NCBI GenBank assembly: GCA_944548615.1
Contig: OX155950.1
Coordinates: forward strand, 30,845,691 to 30,909,690
DNA from: Micropterix aruncella
Lineage: Eukaryota > Arthropoda > Insecta > Lepidoptera > Micropterigidae
Length of the DNA stretch: 64,000 nucleotides
Direction: 5' to 3'
Below the pieces are notes generated by a model. It saw nothing but the letters and a program-made list of their open reading frames with translations, did no database searches and was not told the DNA's origin. This document shows positions 52,888-63,020 of this stretch, piece after piece. Made by a program: the position numbers and the translations under genes. Positions within the stretch are counted from its first letter, which is position 1. Every line of letters begins with the position of its first letter.

Positions 52888-53639
52888 AAAATCTCTCATT
52901 CAATATATCCAAATGTTCAGTGATGACATATACTAGATCGACCGCACCTCTGATGTATGATTACTCCATCACTGAAGAGGTGCTAACTAGGGTTGAGAAG
53001 GTAAAGGATCTAGGAGTTCTCTTTGATTCCCAGCTTACATTCAAGGAGCACATTGCTGATTTGTCCAAGTCCTCTTTTAAGCTACTAGGATTTGTTATTC
53101 GCAACCTAAAGCATTTTCACAATGTACGGGTTATGCATACATTGTATAATTCAATTGTGAGAAGTAGATTAGAAACGAATGCAGTTATATGGAATCCACA
53201 TCAGGATCATTATATCACTATGTTGGAAAAAAATCAAAAATGTTTCTTACGCTTTATATATTTCAAGCAGTACGGATATTATCCGTACTTATACCCTACT
53301 AGTTTTCTACTAGGCATGGTGGGCTATAACTCTCTTAAGTTGCGTAGAGAAATGCTCGCCATGGCCTACGTTTTCAAGCTGATCCGGGGAAGAGTTGATA
53401 ATCCTAGCATGCTAGCGAAGGTTTGTCTCTTTGTTCCGGACAATTATAATCGTGCTCGCACTCATAATCTATTTGCGGAGCCGTCCTCGCGCACCAACCT
53501 AAGTCGATGGAGTCTGCTTACCCGTGCTTTGCGTCACATAAATGCGCTATGTTCGACAGCGGCAGACTTTGATATTTTTACAGCGAGCCCGCATCTCTTC
53601 AAGGTGTGGGCATTGCGCTACTTGTTTATGTCAGAATAA
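52888..53639 (+). CDS. Non-LTR reverse transcriptase C-terminal part
   Basis: The open frame of about 250 codons begins within the palm-to-thumb region: FNISKCSVMTYTR, KDLGVLFDSQLTFKEHI, then a C-terminal RT extension with SRLETNAVIWNPH and LRFIYFKQYGYYPYLYP. It ends ALRYLFMSE before a stop. The catalytic FADD box is missing through 5' truncation, so the fragment is inactive. The layout is that of Jockey/CR1-group elements. No stops inside; recent. Confidence 0.85.
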
Positions 53640-53831
53640 AATAAATTGTTTTCACTCTTTTTGTACCGTAAGTTTGTAAGTTTTTTAACATGATTAATGC
53701 CTTATTTGTATTTAATGCTTATTTAAACATGTTGTGTATGTACTTGTAAGAATTCTATTATTTTTTAAATTTATGTGTATATTGCATATCAACGGATTGG
53801 TATAAACTGTTAAGTTGATCTGCTAATGAAA

Positions 53832-53870
<39 letters not shown>
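52888..53870 (+). mobile_element. 5'-truncated LINE nested in the BEL 5' LTR
   Basis: Starts in RT coding sequence and ends in an (AAAT)n tail at 53829-53871. It lies on the strand opposite to BEL. No target duplication of useful length is seen. It must post-date the BEL insertion. Confidence 0.88.
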
Positions 53871-54225
53871 ATTGTACATATCGTATGCTATCCTACATTA
53901 TTTTAGCATATCGCAAATCTAATTTTAACAATATAGCCATATTCTAACTTAATTAACGCTCGTGAAATAAACATAAGGTTTATTTCCTGTTATTAATCTA
54001 CTCAGCGTTTACATACATACTCTAAATAAACAATTACACAATACATAATACTCGCAAAAGGACGATCGCCAGCATCTCATGCCAACACACATCCCTGCAT
54101 AGGCACGCAACGGCCGTGTAATCCGATATTATGAGGGGTGCCGAAATTCGTAGAACTGCCCTCGCCCCAGTAGCCGGACCGCATATCTTTATTCGGTGGT
54201 ACAGGAATTATAGTCAATATTACTT

Positions 54226-54306
54226 GTGAACGCGCTAAAAAAATCGAGATGAAGACGGAAATATTCATTTTGACCCACCCCAAGACGATTATGACTTTCC
54301 GGACTG
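54226..54306 (+). repeat. GATGAAGACGG dispersed repeat, short copy
   Basis: Carries AAAATCGAGATGAAGACGGA, TTTTGACCCACCC and AAGACGATTATGAC. It is interrupted at its right by a SINE. Confidence 0.65.
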
Positions 54307-54525
54307 AAGTTTGTTTATTTGTTTGTTTATACTCTTTATTGTGAAATGTCACAATGGGCGGGTTTATTGCCATATGACAATCTCTTACAACCAACCCTAC
54401 TATGATGTGTTATATGTATGTGTGCGTGTAACATGTGTGTAAGTGTTTCTTGTTATTGCATTCGATCGACAGAATTGAAAATTCAATTCCGTTAATTTGA
54501 TCCCAACGGAAAATGGTGTCATTTC
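54307..54525 (-). mobile_element. tRNA-derived SINE, 5'-truncated copy
   Basis: The minus strand matches the body and 3' signature of 42702-42965 (TGTGAC.TTTCACAATAAAG, AACAAACAAAT tail), starting in the body near CCATTTTCCGTTGGG. The tRNA-like head is missing. Confidence 0.8.
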
Positions 54526-54761
54526 AAATGGTGTCGGAAAATAGTTTCCGTTGTGATTTCGAAAAATGATGCGCGTTCACAATACTTTCCCTCATCGTTG
54601 GTTGGTGAGCCGTGAAAGTAACATCAATCAGACAACCGGTCGTTCTATGTATGCTGAAATTCACAATAAGAAGGATACAAAATAGTGCATGGTAAACTGA
54701 TAGTTTACCATGTTGTGGAAAATGTCTTTGGTTGATGCATCCGAGGCCTAAATGTATCTAT

Positions 54762-55198
54762 TAGGTTCTCACACCTGCAACTGCTTCAGTAGTGGATACG
54801 TTGGCGCTCCTGGAGCGTGCAATGGTGCACGCTCCGCGGCGAGCGCTCCAAGCGGTGACCGTAAATGCGCGAACACAACGTGGTACGCAGTGCGTTCGTG
54901 GACGCGAGCAAACTAAGATGGGTACGTGTCGCGCATCACGTTCGGTGTCCAGTAAACGCGAATTCATCGCTATGGAGTGGGACGAGAAGAAATGTCTAGC
55001 TCTAATCTAGGAGTACAGAAATTATACAGTGCTGTGGGATCCGAAGGATGAGAAATTTGAAAATACATTCTGGCGATGACATGTTCGCTCAACGTTCGAA
55101 TGAAAACTGCGGATCACTCATTGTTCTTGGGTTGATGCGCGCACCGAATCCATTTGAGCAGTTGCAGATGCGCGAAACAAAGTTGATGCGCGAACCTA
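54762..55198 (+). mobile_element. PIF/Harbinger-like relic with MADF-domain fragment
   Basis: The left end TTAGGTTCTCACACCTGCAA and the right end, read on the minus strand, TTAGGTTCGCGCATC...TGCAACTG form loose inverted termini next to a TTA/TAA-type site. Inside, from the ATG at 54972, the frame reads MEWDEKKCLALI, a TAG stop, then EYRNYTVLWDPKDEKFEN. This is the start of a MADF DNA-binding domain, as found in the accessory protein of Harbinger elements. Only ~35 residues survive. Confidence 0.5.
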
Positions 55199-55215
55199 AT
55201 GGATACCCACCTTAA

Positions 55216-55685
55216 GGCGCTGATATAAGACTTTTAATGATTTTAAACTGATAATTACGTCTAAACGAGTACTGCTTACGATTCGAAAAAAATATATATT
55301 AAACAAGAACATTTTTAATATTCTTATCTGTGAATATTTTAGATTTTGTTTATATTACATAGTGTAATTAATTTGTGAAATGAGGTCTAACCGAACACAA
55401 AAACGAGAATAATGCAAATACTATCTGGCGTATTATTATGAAACCTGCACCATTTTAATGATAATTTAATTATCTATCCTCTTATTTGTGATTTTTTCGA
55501 AAACTCAAAGAATAATATCCGGATTTGCTTTTTCGAACAAAATTGGTACCTACGCGAGTTATAAAGCGGGCCTCGCCGGCGACGGGAGTCAGTATGCCCG
55601 CGATCACTGTCACGGGGGGATGCTGACGCTGCGCTCCAAACGAAGACGAAATAAATTACGTTAAATAAAAACAAAATGGCCAGAA
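55216..55685 (+). repeat. Upstream region and start codon of the spliced family (copy C)
   Basis: About 470 bp aligns with 61441-61901 along its whole length, from GGCGCTGATATA to the start codon context AACAAAATGGCCAGAA. It breaks off ten bases into the coding sequence. Contains a GC-rich CGGGCCTCGCCGGCGACG stretch 110 bp before the ATG. Likely the promoter/5' UTR of a transposase-family gene whose body is missing. Confidence 0.65.
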
Positions 55686-56039
55686 TTCATCCTCCTAATG
55701 ATCATATTCCTCGTACGTCTAGGATCGACTAGTTCATTGTCCTATGTTTTTTATTACCTTTATCCTATGTTTTTTTGCTAATTGCGGGCGTTTTTGTTTA
55801 CGTAATTCCGTAATTCTTGTTTACCAAATTTTCTAATAATAAGGAAATGATTACAATACAAATCCGAATAATATTTTACATTATGTATTTTTATTTATTT
55901 GATACTTTAGAATCTTGAACGTACACTATTTTCGTACGTATGGTCACTCTACAAGCCGCTCTCGGCGGGCGCGGCGTTGCGAGTTCTCTCAGCATGCGTT
56001 GGCTCCGCCCAATCGCCCAAGGCCGTTGACAATAGTCGT
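55686..56039. other. Intergenic, no gene seen
   Basis: AT-rich, with a GC patch at 55955-56035. No feature recognised. Confidence 0.35.
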
Positions 56040-57060
56040 CGCCAGCGTAGATAACCCCTTAGGTACTGATATTAGAAAAAACGAGCTAAAAGATATTTTA
56101 GCTGTTTATTTGTAATTGTTCACACTTCCTACTGCGTCTTCCAAAGTGAATTTTTTTGTTGAAACGAGCTTTCTTTTCTAACTGTAACATAATGTTCACC
56201 AATGGCACCGACTTTGCTTCAAAATATAAACAACAAAGTAGCTTTCCTCGTCATTTTCCATTCCATCAACCCCTCCCCCCCCCCCCCCCCCCCTCCTTCA
56301 CCCCCAACTTCTCCAAACATCCATACAATGGCTTTTCCAGCCGCGTCGTCATTGTTATAAGGGTAAACATTTTTTATTTCCCTATTTAAAATTCGAGGCC
56401 GCGTCAGTTTGGTCTGCCTTATCGGGGTCGGACGCCCGGAAACTTTTTCTATCACAAACTTTATATACCCTTAATTAAAGCTACGAGTTGTACGGTTTTA
56501 GCATTTGTCGAAGCGGCGAAATTCCACGGACTTTCGTCGCCCACTTTCCGATTAACGATTGTTAATTAAACGGGGCGATATTGGATCTCATTATTTCAGT
56601 GAATATTAGAGATCAAAAAGTTGTTGGAAATGTCTTTGGTTCATGCATCCGGGGCCTAAGACAGACAGAAGCGTAGATAAATCCTTAGGTAATGATATTA
56701 GAAAATACGAACTAAGAGATATTTTACATCTTTATTTCTAATTGTGTACACTTCCTACTGCGTCTGTTTGAACATATATTCTTCCTAATTGAACTTTCTT
56801 GGTGAAACGAGCTTAATTTTCTAACTATAACATATTTTTCACCAATGGCACCGACTTTGCTTCAAAATATAAACAGCAAAGTAGCGGCGAAATTCCGAGG
56901 ACTTTTGTCGCCCACTTTCCGAGTAACGATTGTTAATTAAACGGGGCGATATTGGATGTCATTATTTCAGTGAAAATTTGAGACCAAAGTTGTGGAAAAT
57001 GTCTTTGGTTCATGCATCCGAGGCAGAATAGACAGAAGCGTAGATATCCCTTAGGTACAC
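56040..57060. repeat. Imperfect tandem duplication of a ~360-bp block
   Basis: Block 1 (56040-56680) and block 2 (56680-57050) share GAAGCGTAGATA/GCGTAGATAA, CACTTCCTACTGCGTCT, CACCAATGGCACCGACTTTG, GGCGAAATTCC, CGATTGTTAATTAAACGGGG and ATGTCTTTGGTTCATGCATC in order. A third start is at 57033. Block 1 carries an extra ~270 bp (56243-56515) including a C16+ run. The ATGTCTTTGGTT phrase also occurs at 54721. Confidence 0.75.
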
Positions 57061-57559
57061 AATCATCATCATCACAATCGTTTATTAATTCCATTAAGTT
57101 AAGTATAATGAAGGTACATACAGAGGAATTCGTCAACGTCAACTAACCTTTTTATAATGTCAAACAACTGTGATAGTTTTCGATATAGAATTTGGCCAAC
57201 ACCACCCTAACAGCACGAAACCAAAAAAATAGGATCCAAAAAATTACAGTTAAATAGATAAAACAACATTTATTCTACAGTTTCATTTTCAAATTTTCAA
57301 TGTTTTTTTTAAATGTTCATTCAAGTGACCAGCTCCTGAAAATTTCAGTGGGGCGCATGTATGTACCTATATCGGTCAAGACGGGCAATGCAAGCTTTAC
57401 TTTCTATCGTAATATTATCAACCCCAGAAGATTTTGTATATTTTAATGACGTACATGTGGTATATACATTGATATAAAGGGACAATAGTCGGAAAAGTAA
57501 ACAAACAAAGAAAAAGTATGCTTCGCTGAAGGTGGCCAGGTTTAGCAAGGTCGTGCTAA
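57061..57559. other. Intergenic, no gene seen
   Basis: AT-rich; no gene or repeat recognised. Confidence 0.35.
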
Positions 57560-57900
57560 AAAATTGAAGTCCGGAGGGAAAGTATTGTAAACGTGCAACA
57601 TTTTTTTCGATATGAAGACGAAAATATCCATTTTGAGCCCCTCTGAGACGAGTAAGACCATGACCAGGTGGAAGTCTGCCTGTGTGTCTGTTTGTTTGTA
57701 TGTGTGTGTCTGTGTGTCTGCTGTGTGTCTGTGTGTGTATCTGTGTATCTGTGTGTCTGTGTGTCTCCACGATAGCACCCAAATCCGAGTAATTCGATTG
57801 AGCTGAAATTTTGTACGCACGCATCATTCGGTCATGAAATTGAAAAAGTTGTATTTGATCATGAGAGTTGAAAGGTTGTGGTTGAAATCGGTTTATCAGA
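57560..57900 (+). repeat. GATGAAGACGG dispersed repeat with GTCT microsatellite
   Basis: GGGAAAGTATTG, TCGATATGAAGACGAAAATA and TTTTGAGCCCC lead into (TGTGTCTG)n-like sequence at 57675-57765, then CACGATAGCACCCAAATCCG. Same order as 23150-23420. Confidence 0.7.
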
Positions 57901-57943
57901 GGGCGTGCTTGTCATATTTCAATCTCGAAATATTGAACTTGAG

Positions 57944-58193
57944 ACCAACGATATATAAGGCCTAGATATACCCTCAGGTACAAATAAGTTGAGTGTCCGT
58001 TGCGCGTAAAAACATGTGACAGGGTGAGAGCAAAACACTGAACAGTATGCGAGAGAATAGCACGGCAATATTCGTCGCGGGATTGCTCACACCGGGAAGT
58101 ACTGGAAGAACTACTACTGGCGGCGATTTGTAATGGTTTTGAAGTGGTCATTTTCGCGCGCATAAGGCCTATCTAGGCCTTTATATATCGTTC
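57944..58193. mobile_element. MITE with ATATATAAGGCCTAGATA termini
   Basis: CAACGATATATAAGGCCTAG at the left and, on the minus strand from the right, GAACGATATATAAAGGCCTA give inverted termini of ~24 bp around 200 bp of internal sequence. A Ser-rich minus-strand frame inside has no recognised domain. Confidence 0.65.
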
Positions 58194-58331
58194 CTTGATA
58201 CATGAAATTTGGTGCACAGATGCCTTGTTGGGCCGAAAGTACTTTGTGAAATTTTGGTCGGAATATCACTAATTATACAAGCTACGCTAAAAAAAATAAT
58301 TTCTGACATATTTAAGACAATACTACATCTT

Positions 58332-58447
58332 AAATAGGATAGAAAACGAATTTAGACGTTGTCTACCCTAGACAACGGTGGCTGCAACGTCACCGAAACG
58401 TCAGGTGCTACACATTTCACGCGGTAAATTCGTTTTCTATCCTATTT
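58332..58447. repeat. 23-bp perfect inverted repeat element
   Basis: Arms 58332-58354 and 58425-58447 (AAATAGGATAGAAAACGAAT... and its complement) enclose a loop with ACGTCACCGAAACGTCAGG, related to 37985-38060. Confidence 0.75.
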
Positions 58448-58489
58448 ATAATACTACATCATACTGGGAAATAACCATTTTAACACCAT

Positions 58490-58645
58490 GGAAATACTAC
58501 AAATATACTACATTTACGATCATAATCACTTGATACAATCACTATCGGAAGGGAGGGTGTGTTAAGGGGTTGGCGCGCGGAGGGGGGCGGGCTTGTCTGC
58601 TTGCGGGAAAGTCTTGATGGTTACCCAACCGATTTTTTTTTACTC
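58490..58645 (-). repeat. C-tract dispersed element, copy 3
   Basis: Minus strand: AAGACTTTCCCGCAAGCAGA, a C-rich tract (58544-58600), CCGATAGTGATTGTATCAAG and GTAGTATATTTGTAGTATT. Truncated in the body. Confidence 0.7.
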
Positions 58646-59147
58646 CACGGTATAGTTGTTGCCTTAAAGGAGCAGTACCTATATATTTTTTAATTGACTT
58701 GCCACCGGAGCAAAGTTGGCGACGAGATTGAGTATGTATTGCGGAATGAGAATACGCCTACCCACAGCAAGCTATTGAATAAAACGTTTCTGAATAGGAA
58801 AGGAAAGGAGAGAAGCCCTTGTGCGTCACTCAAGACCCGCCGCAGTCCCGCGCGCGATCCTTCACCCGCCTCAAGTGCGATCGATTATGTATGAGGAGGG
58901 AACGAATGCTAAGTTCAATTCAAATGCGGCGGCGACTATGCCTCCAGCCACCGATTATTTATATCTATACTTATTTATATCTGTACTTGTGAATTAATGA
59001 CTGTGCCAGCATTGGATTTACAGAAATCGTGAGGAAATAAACAATGCTATACAGCGCCACGGCTTTCAGTGTTTTAGCACACACAAATTCCACCCAGATG
59101 AAGAGTGTGGTAAGGGTGGGTGTTTGTGTCTGTGATAAGAAAAAAAA
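58646..59147. other. Intergenic, no gene seen
   Basis: No feature recognised; 66-codon frame at 58694 lacks motifs. Confidence 0.35.
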
Positions 59148-59185
59148 ATTGGCTGTCACCCCAAGACTTTACCGGCAAGCAGACA
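59148..59185 (+). repeat. C-tract family head fragment
   Basis: GTCACCCCAAGACTTTACCG then GCAAGCAGAC; ends where the C tract would begin. Confidence 0.6.
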
Positions 59186-59289
59186 AGTGGATTTTGAGAA
59201 GTGAAAAAAATCGGTGTTGACAGTCAATTAATGTCTGAACTCAGTATTGAGGTTCCAGCGCAGTTTTCGTTTTTTTACAAGCTTGCAAT

Positions 59290-59945
59290 GTTAGTCAGTT
59301 TATGCTTGTTTAGGTCAAATCTTGCAAGCAGAATTAGAACTACTTCCTCTTATCCTATGAATTTGAAATTTTGTGTGTTGGTTCAGTTCCGTGACAATGC
59401 ATTTTGGTGGTAAGCATGACCTGATTCTGCACCCAGGATTAGCTCCCGACGAGGGGACTCCCAAACTGTCAACAGCACAGACACGAAATTTTGTATACGC
59501 ATTCAATTAAAATAGCCCGTTATAAGTTTCACCATGGCATGGCTGCTGCGCCCAGGTTTCGCTCCCAACGAAGAAACTCCTCAACGGTCAACATCACAGA
59601 AACGAAATTTTATATACGCATTCAATTATGATGGGCCCATTCAAAGTTTTATTACGACATGGCTGCTGAGTCAAGGGTTGGCTCCGACGAGGGGACTCCT
59701 CAACGGTCGACAGCACAGAAACGAAAATTTGTATACGCATTCAATTATGATAGCTTGTTCTAAGTTTCACCGCGACAAGGTTGCTGCACCCAGCGTTAGC
59801 TTTTATCGAGGGGATTCCTCGACGGTTGACAGCACAGAAACGGAATTTTGTATACGCAGTCAATTATGGTATCTCGTTCTAAGTTACACTATGACATGGC
59901 TGCAGCACCCATGGTTGGATCGGGACAGAGCATCTTAATAAAAGC
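59290..59945 (+). repeat. 120-bp tandem-repeat element, array 2
   Basis: About four and a half units with GGCTGCTGCGCCCAGG/GTTGCTGCACCCAGC landmarks and ACGCATTCAATTATGAT blocks, opposite in orientation to array 1 at 4420-5225. The same head (TAGGTCAAATCTTGCAAG) and end (GGGACAGAGCATCTTAATAA) bound it. A 134-codon frame runs through several units but is not kept in the other array. Confidence 0.75.
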
Positions 59946-60344
59946 TTGTTTTAAAAAATGTATTTTTACCATTAACTTGTTTAAGAATGAAACTAGTAGA
60001 TTTCGAAAAGATTGCTTGTAAAATTGTTTCCCTTATAACACAGTAAGATACCAAATCAGAATATCTTGATAGCCCGTTCTAAAAATCAAGTGAATATATG
60101 ATAGGTGAATTAATCGATGAAAAATAACCTCTTTGCACCTGGCAACCCAGGGGTTGTGACAGGTTAAGGGGTGGCAACCTATTTTTTTCCAGCTCTTCAG
60201 AGCGCTCTCTTTACGATAACACTTAAATTACCTTCGAAACAAATAAGTGCAATTTGTATTATATTTTGCAATTTTCTTTCTTTTATTTTGTGTACTAGTG
60301 ACAAGATTTTGCTAGGCAACCCTGCGGCATATTATGCCCCTATG
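59946..60344. other. Intergenic, no gene seen
   Basis: No feature recognised. Confidence 0.35.
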
Positions 60345-60626
60345 CAGTGGCGGATCCAGGATTTATATTTGGGGGGGGGGGGGGGGCTGAGGGTCGGTCT
60401 CGCTAATAGCTATATCAGTAAATAACAATAATTCCAGATTCTACTTAATATTTTATTGCTCTAAGGTTCACAGAAAATTAAGATGAAAAACTATGTTACT
60501 CGTAAGAACCATTAAGTTTTATTTTTACGGTTTTTATACAGTTCAGGAACAAATCTGAAAGTTTTGTTTATTTATGTTTGGGGGGGGCTTCAGCCCCTTA
60601 GCCCCCCCCCCCTGGATCCGCCACTG
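60345..60626. mobile_element. hAT-like MITE with G/C runs
   Basis: Termini CAGTGGCGGATCCAGG and CCTGGATCCGCCACTG are exact complements over 16 bp. The 8-bp flanks CCCCTATG (60337-60344) and GCCCTATA (60627-60634) match at six positions, consistent with an aged 8-bp target duplication. A long G run after the left end and a C run before the right end extend the palindrome. No coding capacity. Confidence 0.8.
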
Positions 60627-61208
60627 GCCCTATATGTAAACTTCCATATAAATCACATTTCGATTAAATAAATGATAGGTGCACAAATTTACGGTGGGAT
60701 CTCATACTATTACGCCATGACGAGACGAAATGTACTCCCAGAAATCATACTGACTCGCACCGACCGACCTTACGTCACTTTTGGCTTCTGTATTACATTA
60801 GACAGAGTTGCAGCATTTCCACGATGAAGAAATATTAAGGTAAGAGTATATAATTCAATTTTCCCACATCTCCTAGTGATGTAATTCGTGGAGCGATACG
60901 AAAGTGATGGAGTGTCTGGGCTCGGCATATTTTTTTAACAATCCGGGCCTCGTGATATTTTTGCCCATTTATCATACCACACACGTAGGGACTCTTGAGC
61001 CGTTAGGTTCAACCCTTTCAGTGAGTGTTAATTGGAATGAGAGGGATACGAAGCGACGTGTTAAAGTACCGTACCCACGCTTAAAATAACAGATCTGTCG
61101 AATATATTATAGAAACATGATGCAAAAACACAGTAGTTACGGGAACAGTTTCTGGGGCCTGATAGCGTTTCTGCCATTATCACTTAAATCTTCGTTTACA
61201 TGTATACT
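60627..61208. other. Intergenic, no gene seen
   Basis: No feature recognised. Confidence 0.35.
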
Positions 61209-61440
61209 TCTATACTAATATTATAAAGAGGTAAAGTTTGTGACGTTGTAGGAAGTAATCTCTGGATCTACTAAACCGATTTTGAAAATTCTTTTACCAA
61301 TAGAAAGCCACGGTATTTGTGAGTGTCATAGACTATATATTAATCCGAAAAATGAAAATACTTTTTCGTGGTAGTCGGATTTCCAAAGTAAGTCGGAAAA
61401 AACGGTCAAACGAAAACGTTTCTAACGAACGCTGCCTTAA
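61209..61440 (+). mobile_element. Helitron 5' fragment abutting copy B
   Basis: Starts TCTATACTAATATTATAAAG and follows the first ~230 bp of the 9331 element to CGAACGCTGCCTTAA, where it joins the upstream region of the spliced family exactly at GGCGCTG. Confidence 0.8.
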
Positions 61441-61891
61441 GGCGCTGATATACGACTTTAATGATTTTAAACTGATAATTACGTCTAAACGAGTACTGCT
61501 TACGATTCGAAAAAAATATATGTTAAACAAGAATATATACCCAATATTCTAATCTGTGAATATTTTAGATTTTGTTTATATTACATAGTGTAATAAATTT
61601 GGGAAATGAGGTCTATCCGAACACAAGAACGATAATTACGCAACTACTATCTAGTGTATTATTATGTAACCTGCACCATTTTAAAGATAATTTAATTATC
61701 TATCTTGTTATCTGTGATTTTTTTCGAAAAGTCAAAGAATAATATCCGATTTTGCTTATTCGAACAAAATTGGTACGCGAGTTATAAAGCGGGCCTCGCC
61801 GGCGACGACACTCAGTACGACTGCGACCACTGTCACGGGTGGATGCTGACGCTGCGCTCCGAACGAAAAAATTACGTTAATTAAAAACAAA
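61441..61891 (+). promoter_or_regulatory. Probable promoter/5' UTR of spliced family copy B
   Basis: Conserved with 55216-55675 right up to the start codon. Conservation of a non-coding block that stops shortly after the ATG suggests an element 5' region. A GC-rich GGGCCTCGCCGGCGACGA stretch precedes the ATG by ~100 bp. Confidence 0.45.
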
Positions 61892-62192
61892 ATGGCCAGA
61901 AACTCAAAAATTTTAAAACTTAATCGCAGTATATTAGAGAAAAATAGATTATTAAGGTAAGTAACGTGTATTAGTGTATTATTACGTGTATATTATTACC
62001 ATTTGTCTACTCTGATGCTCTTTGCCTGACGTCAAATTGGGTGACCACACGAATAGGATTCGTGCAACAATTTAACTAATCAACACATAAAATAAATTAC
62101 TTCTTTTATTTTATAAACTGACGTTATTACTGTTTTCATTTTAGGCGAATACGAAACAACACTAATTCTGAAGATGTAAATTCACAGACGAG
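61892..62192 (+). CDS. Two 5' exons of the spliced Mutator-like family (copy B)
   Basis: Exon 1 is 61892-61956 (65 nt, donor GTAAGT) and starts MARNSKILKLNRSILEK. Exon 2 is 62145-62192 (acceptor TTTTCATTTTAG, donor GTGAGT) and reads RIRNNTNSEDVNSQT. Both introns are phase 2, and the first exon length equals that of copy A (22976-23040), although the residues differ. A possible third exon follows an acceptor at 62279. The next recognisable coding sequence is the YqaJ fragment at 63021, so the transposase middle appears lost or replaced by the 26-bp repeat array. Confidence 0.5.
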
Positions 62193-62705
62193 GTGAGTAA
62201 ACAGTGTAGGTAAACAAAACTACATCAAAAGGTAATGCTCACAGGTAAATGCATACCTAATTTAATATTTTGATTTTAGTGTAATTCGAACAATAATTAT
62301 GTTTTATCAGAACTTTAAAGTTTTATCAGAACTGTCGGAATCAGAATATTATTTTGAAATCAAATATCAAACTTAAATATTGAATTTGAAAATCGATTTA
62401 GGGCCGATTTATATATGAAACCTGAAGTACAAATATAAGTTGAACCATCGGTTTAGTAAATTCATTCATAAAGCGACAAAATTTAATTCGGGTTTTCGTA
62501 GTATGACGTAAATTATACTTTGGTTGGAAGGGGTTGTTTTTGTTGCAAAAAGATAATTGTGGTTTTTAGCCAAAAATTTTGTAGTAATAATAATAAACCT
62601 ACTTATAACATAGTTACGCGCAACCCTGACTCACTGACTGATTTTGTAACGCTGTAGGTAAAGACAGTATTTTTTTAAATTTGTCAGTTTTTAAACTTGA
62701 AATGC
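62193..62705. other. Putative intron/interval of copy B, no gene seen
   Basis: An acceptor-like TATTTTGATTTTAG at 62266-62279 is followed by about 32 open codons of unclear meaning. Otherwise AT-rich. Confidence 0.35.
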
Positions 62706-62991
62706 TACTTCGAATTTCGAATTTGAGATTGTACTTCGAATTTCAAACTTGAAATTGTGCTTTGAATTTCGAACTTAACATTCTACTACGAATTTCAAAC
62801 TTGAAATTCTACTTCGAATTTCGAACTTGACATTTTACTTCGAATTTCGAACTTGACATTCTACTACGAATTTCGAACTTGAAATTCTACTTCGAATTTC
62901 GAACTTGACATTTTACTTCGAATTTCGAACTTGACATTCTACTTCGAATTACGAATTTAACATTCAAGTTCGAATTTCGCACTTGACATTT
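62706..62991. repeat. 26-bp minisatellite, eleven units
   Basis: Consensus unit TACTTCGAATTTCGAACTTG plus ACATTC; eleven 26-bp units in register from 62706 to 62991, diverging at both ends. Each unit contains the palindrome TTCGAATTTCGAA. As 26 is not a multiple of three, it cannot encode a simple peptide repeat. Confidence 0.92.
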
Positions 62992-63020
62992 TGACATTTG
63001 AAATTCGGAATTTCGGTTAA

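Larger units (their letters stand above)
46184..54203 (-). mobile_element. Complete BEL/Pao LTR retrotransposon with nested LINE
   Basis: Target duplication GGAAT at 46179-46183 and 54204-54208. The LTRs begin TGTACCACCGAATAAAG and end CGCGCTACA; the 3' LTR is 660 bp, and the 5' LTR is the same length once the nested LINE (52888-53870) is removed. A polypurine GAGGGGG precedes the 3' LTR, and a primer site follows the 5' LTR. One uninterrupted 1912-codon ORF encodes Gag-Pol. I saw about two base differences between the LTRs, so the insertion is young. Confidence 0.96.
52561..54203 (-). repeat. BEL 5' LTR, interrupted by a LINE
   Basis: 52561-52887 matches 46184-46510 and 53874-54203 matches 46514-46843, with no indels. 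The LINE sits between. One clear substitution is GTTTATTTCC preceded by AAG in one LTR and AAA in the other; another is at the LINE junction. Confidence 0.92.

Noticed and set aside
59534..59938. 134-codon ORF through the 120-bp repeats
   Set aside because: The frame is not preserved in the homologous array at 4420-5225.
62706..62991. Possible CRISPR-like array
   Set aside because: The units are contiguous with no unique spacers; it is a minisatellite in a eukaryotic context.
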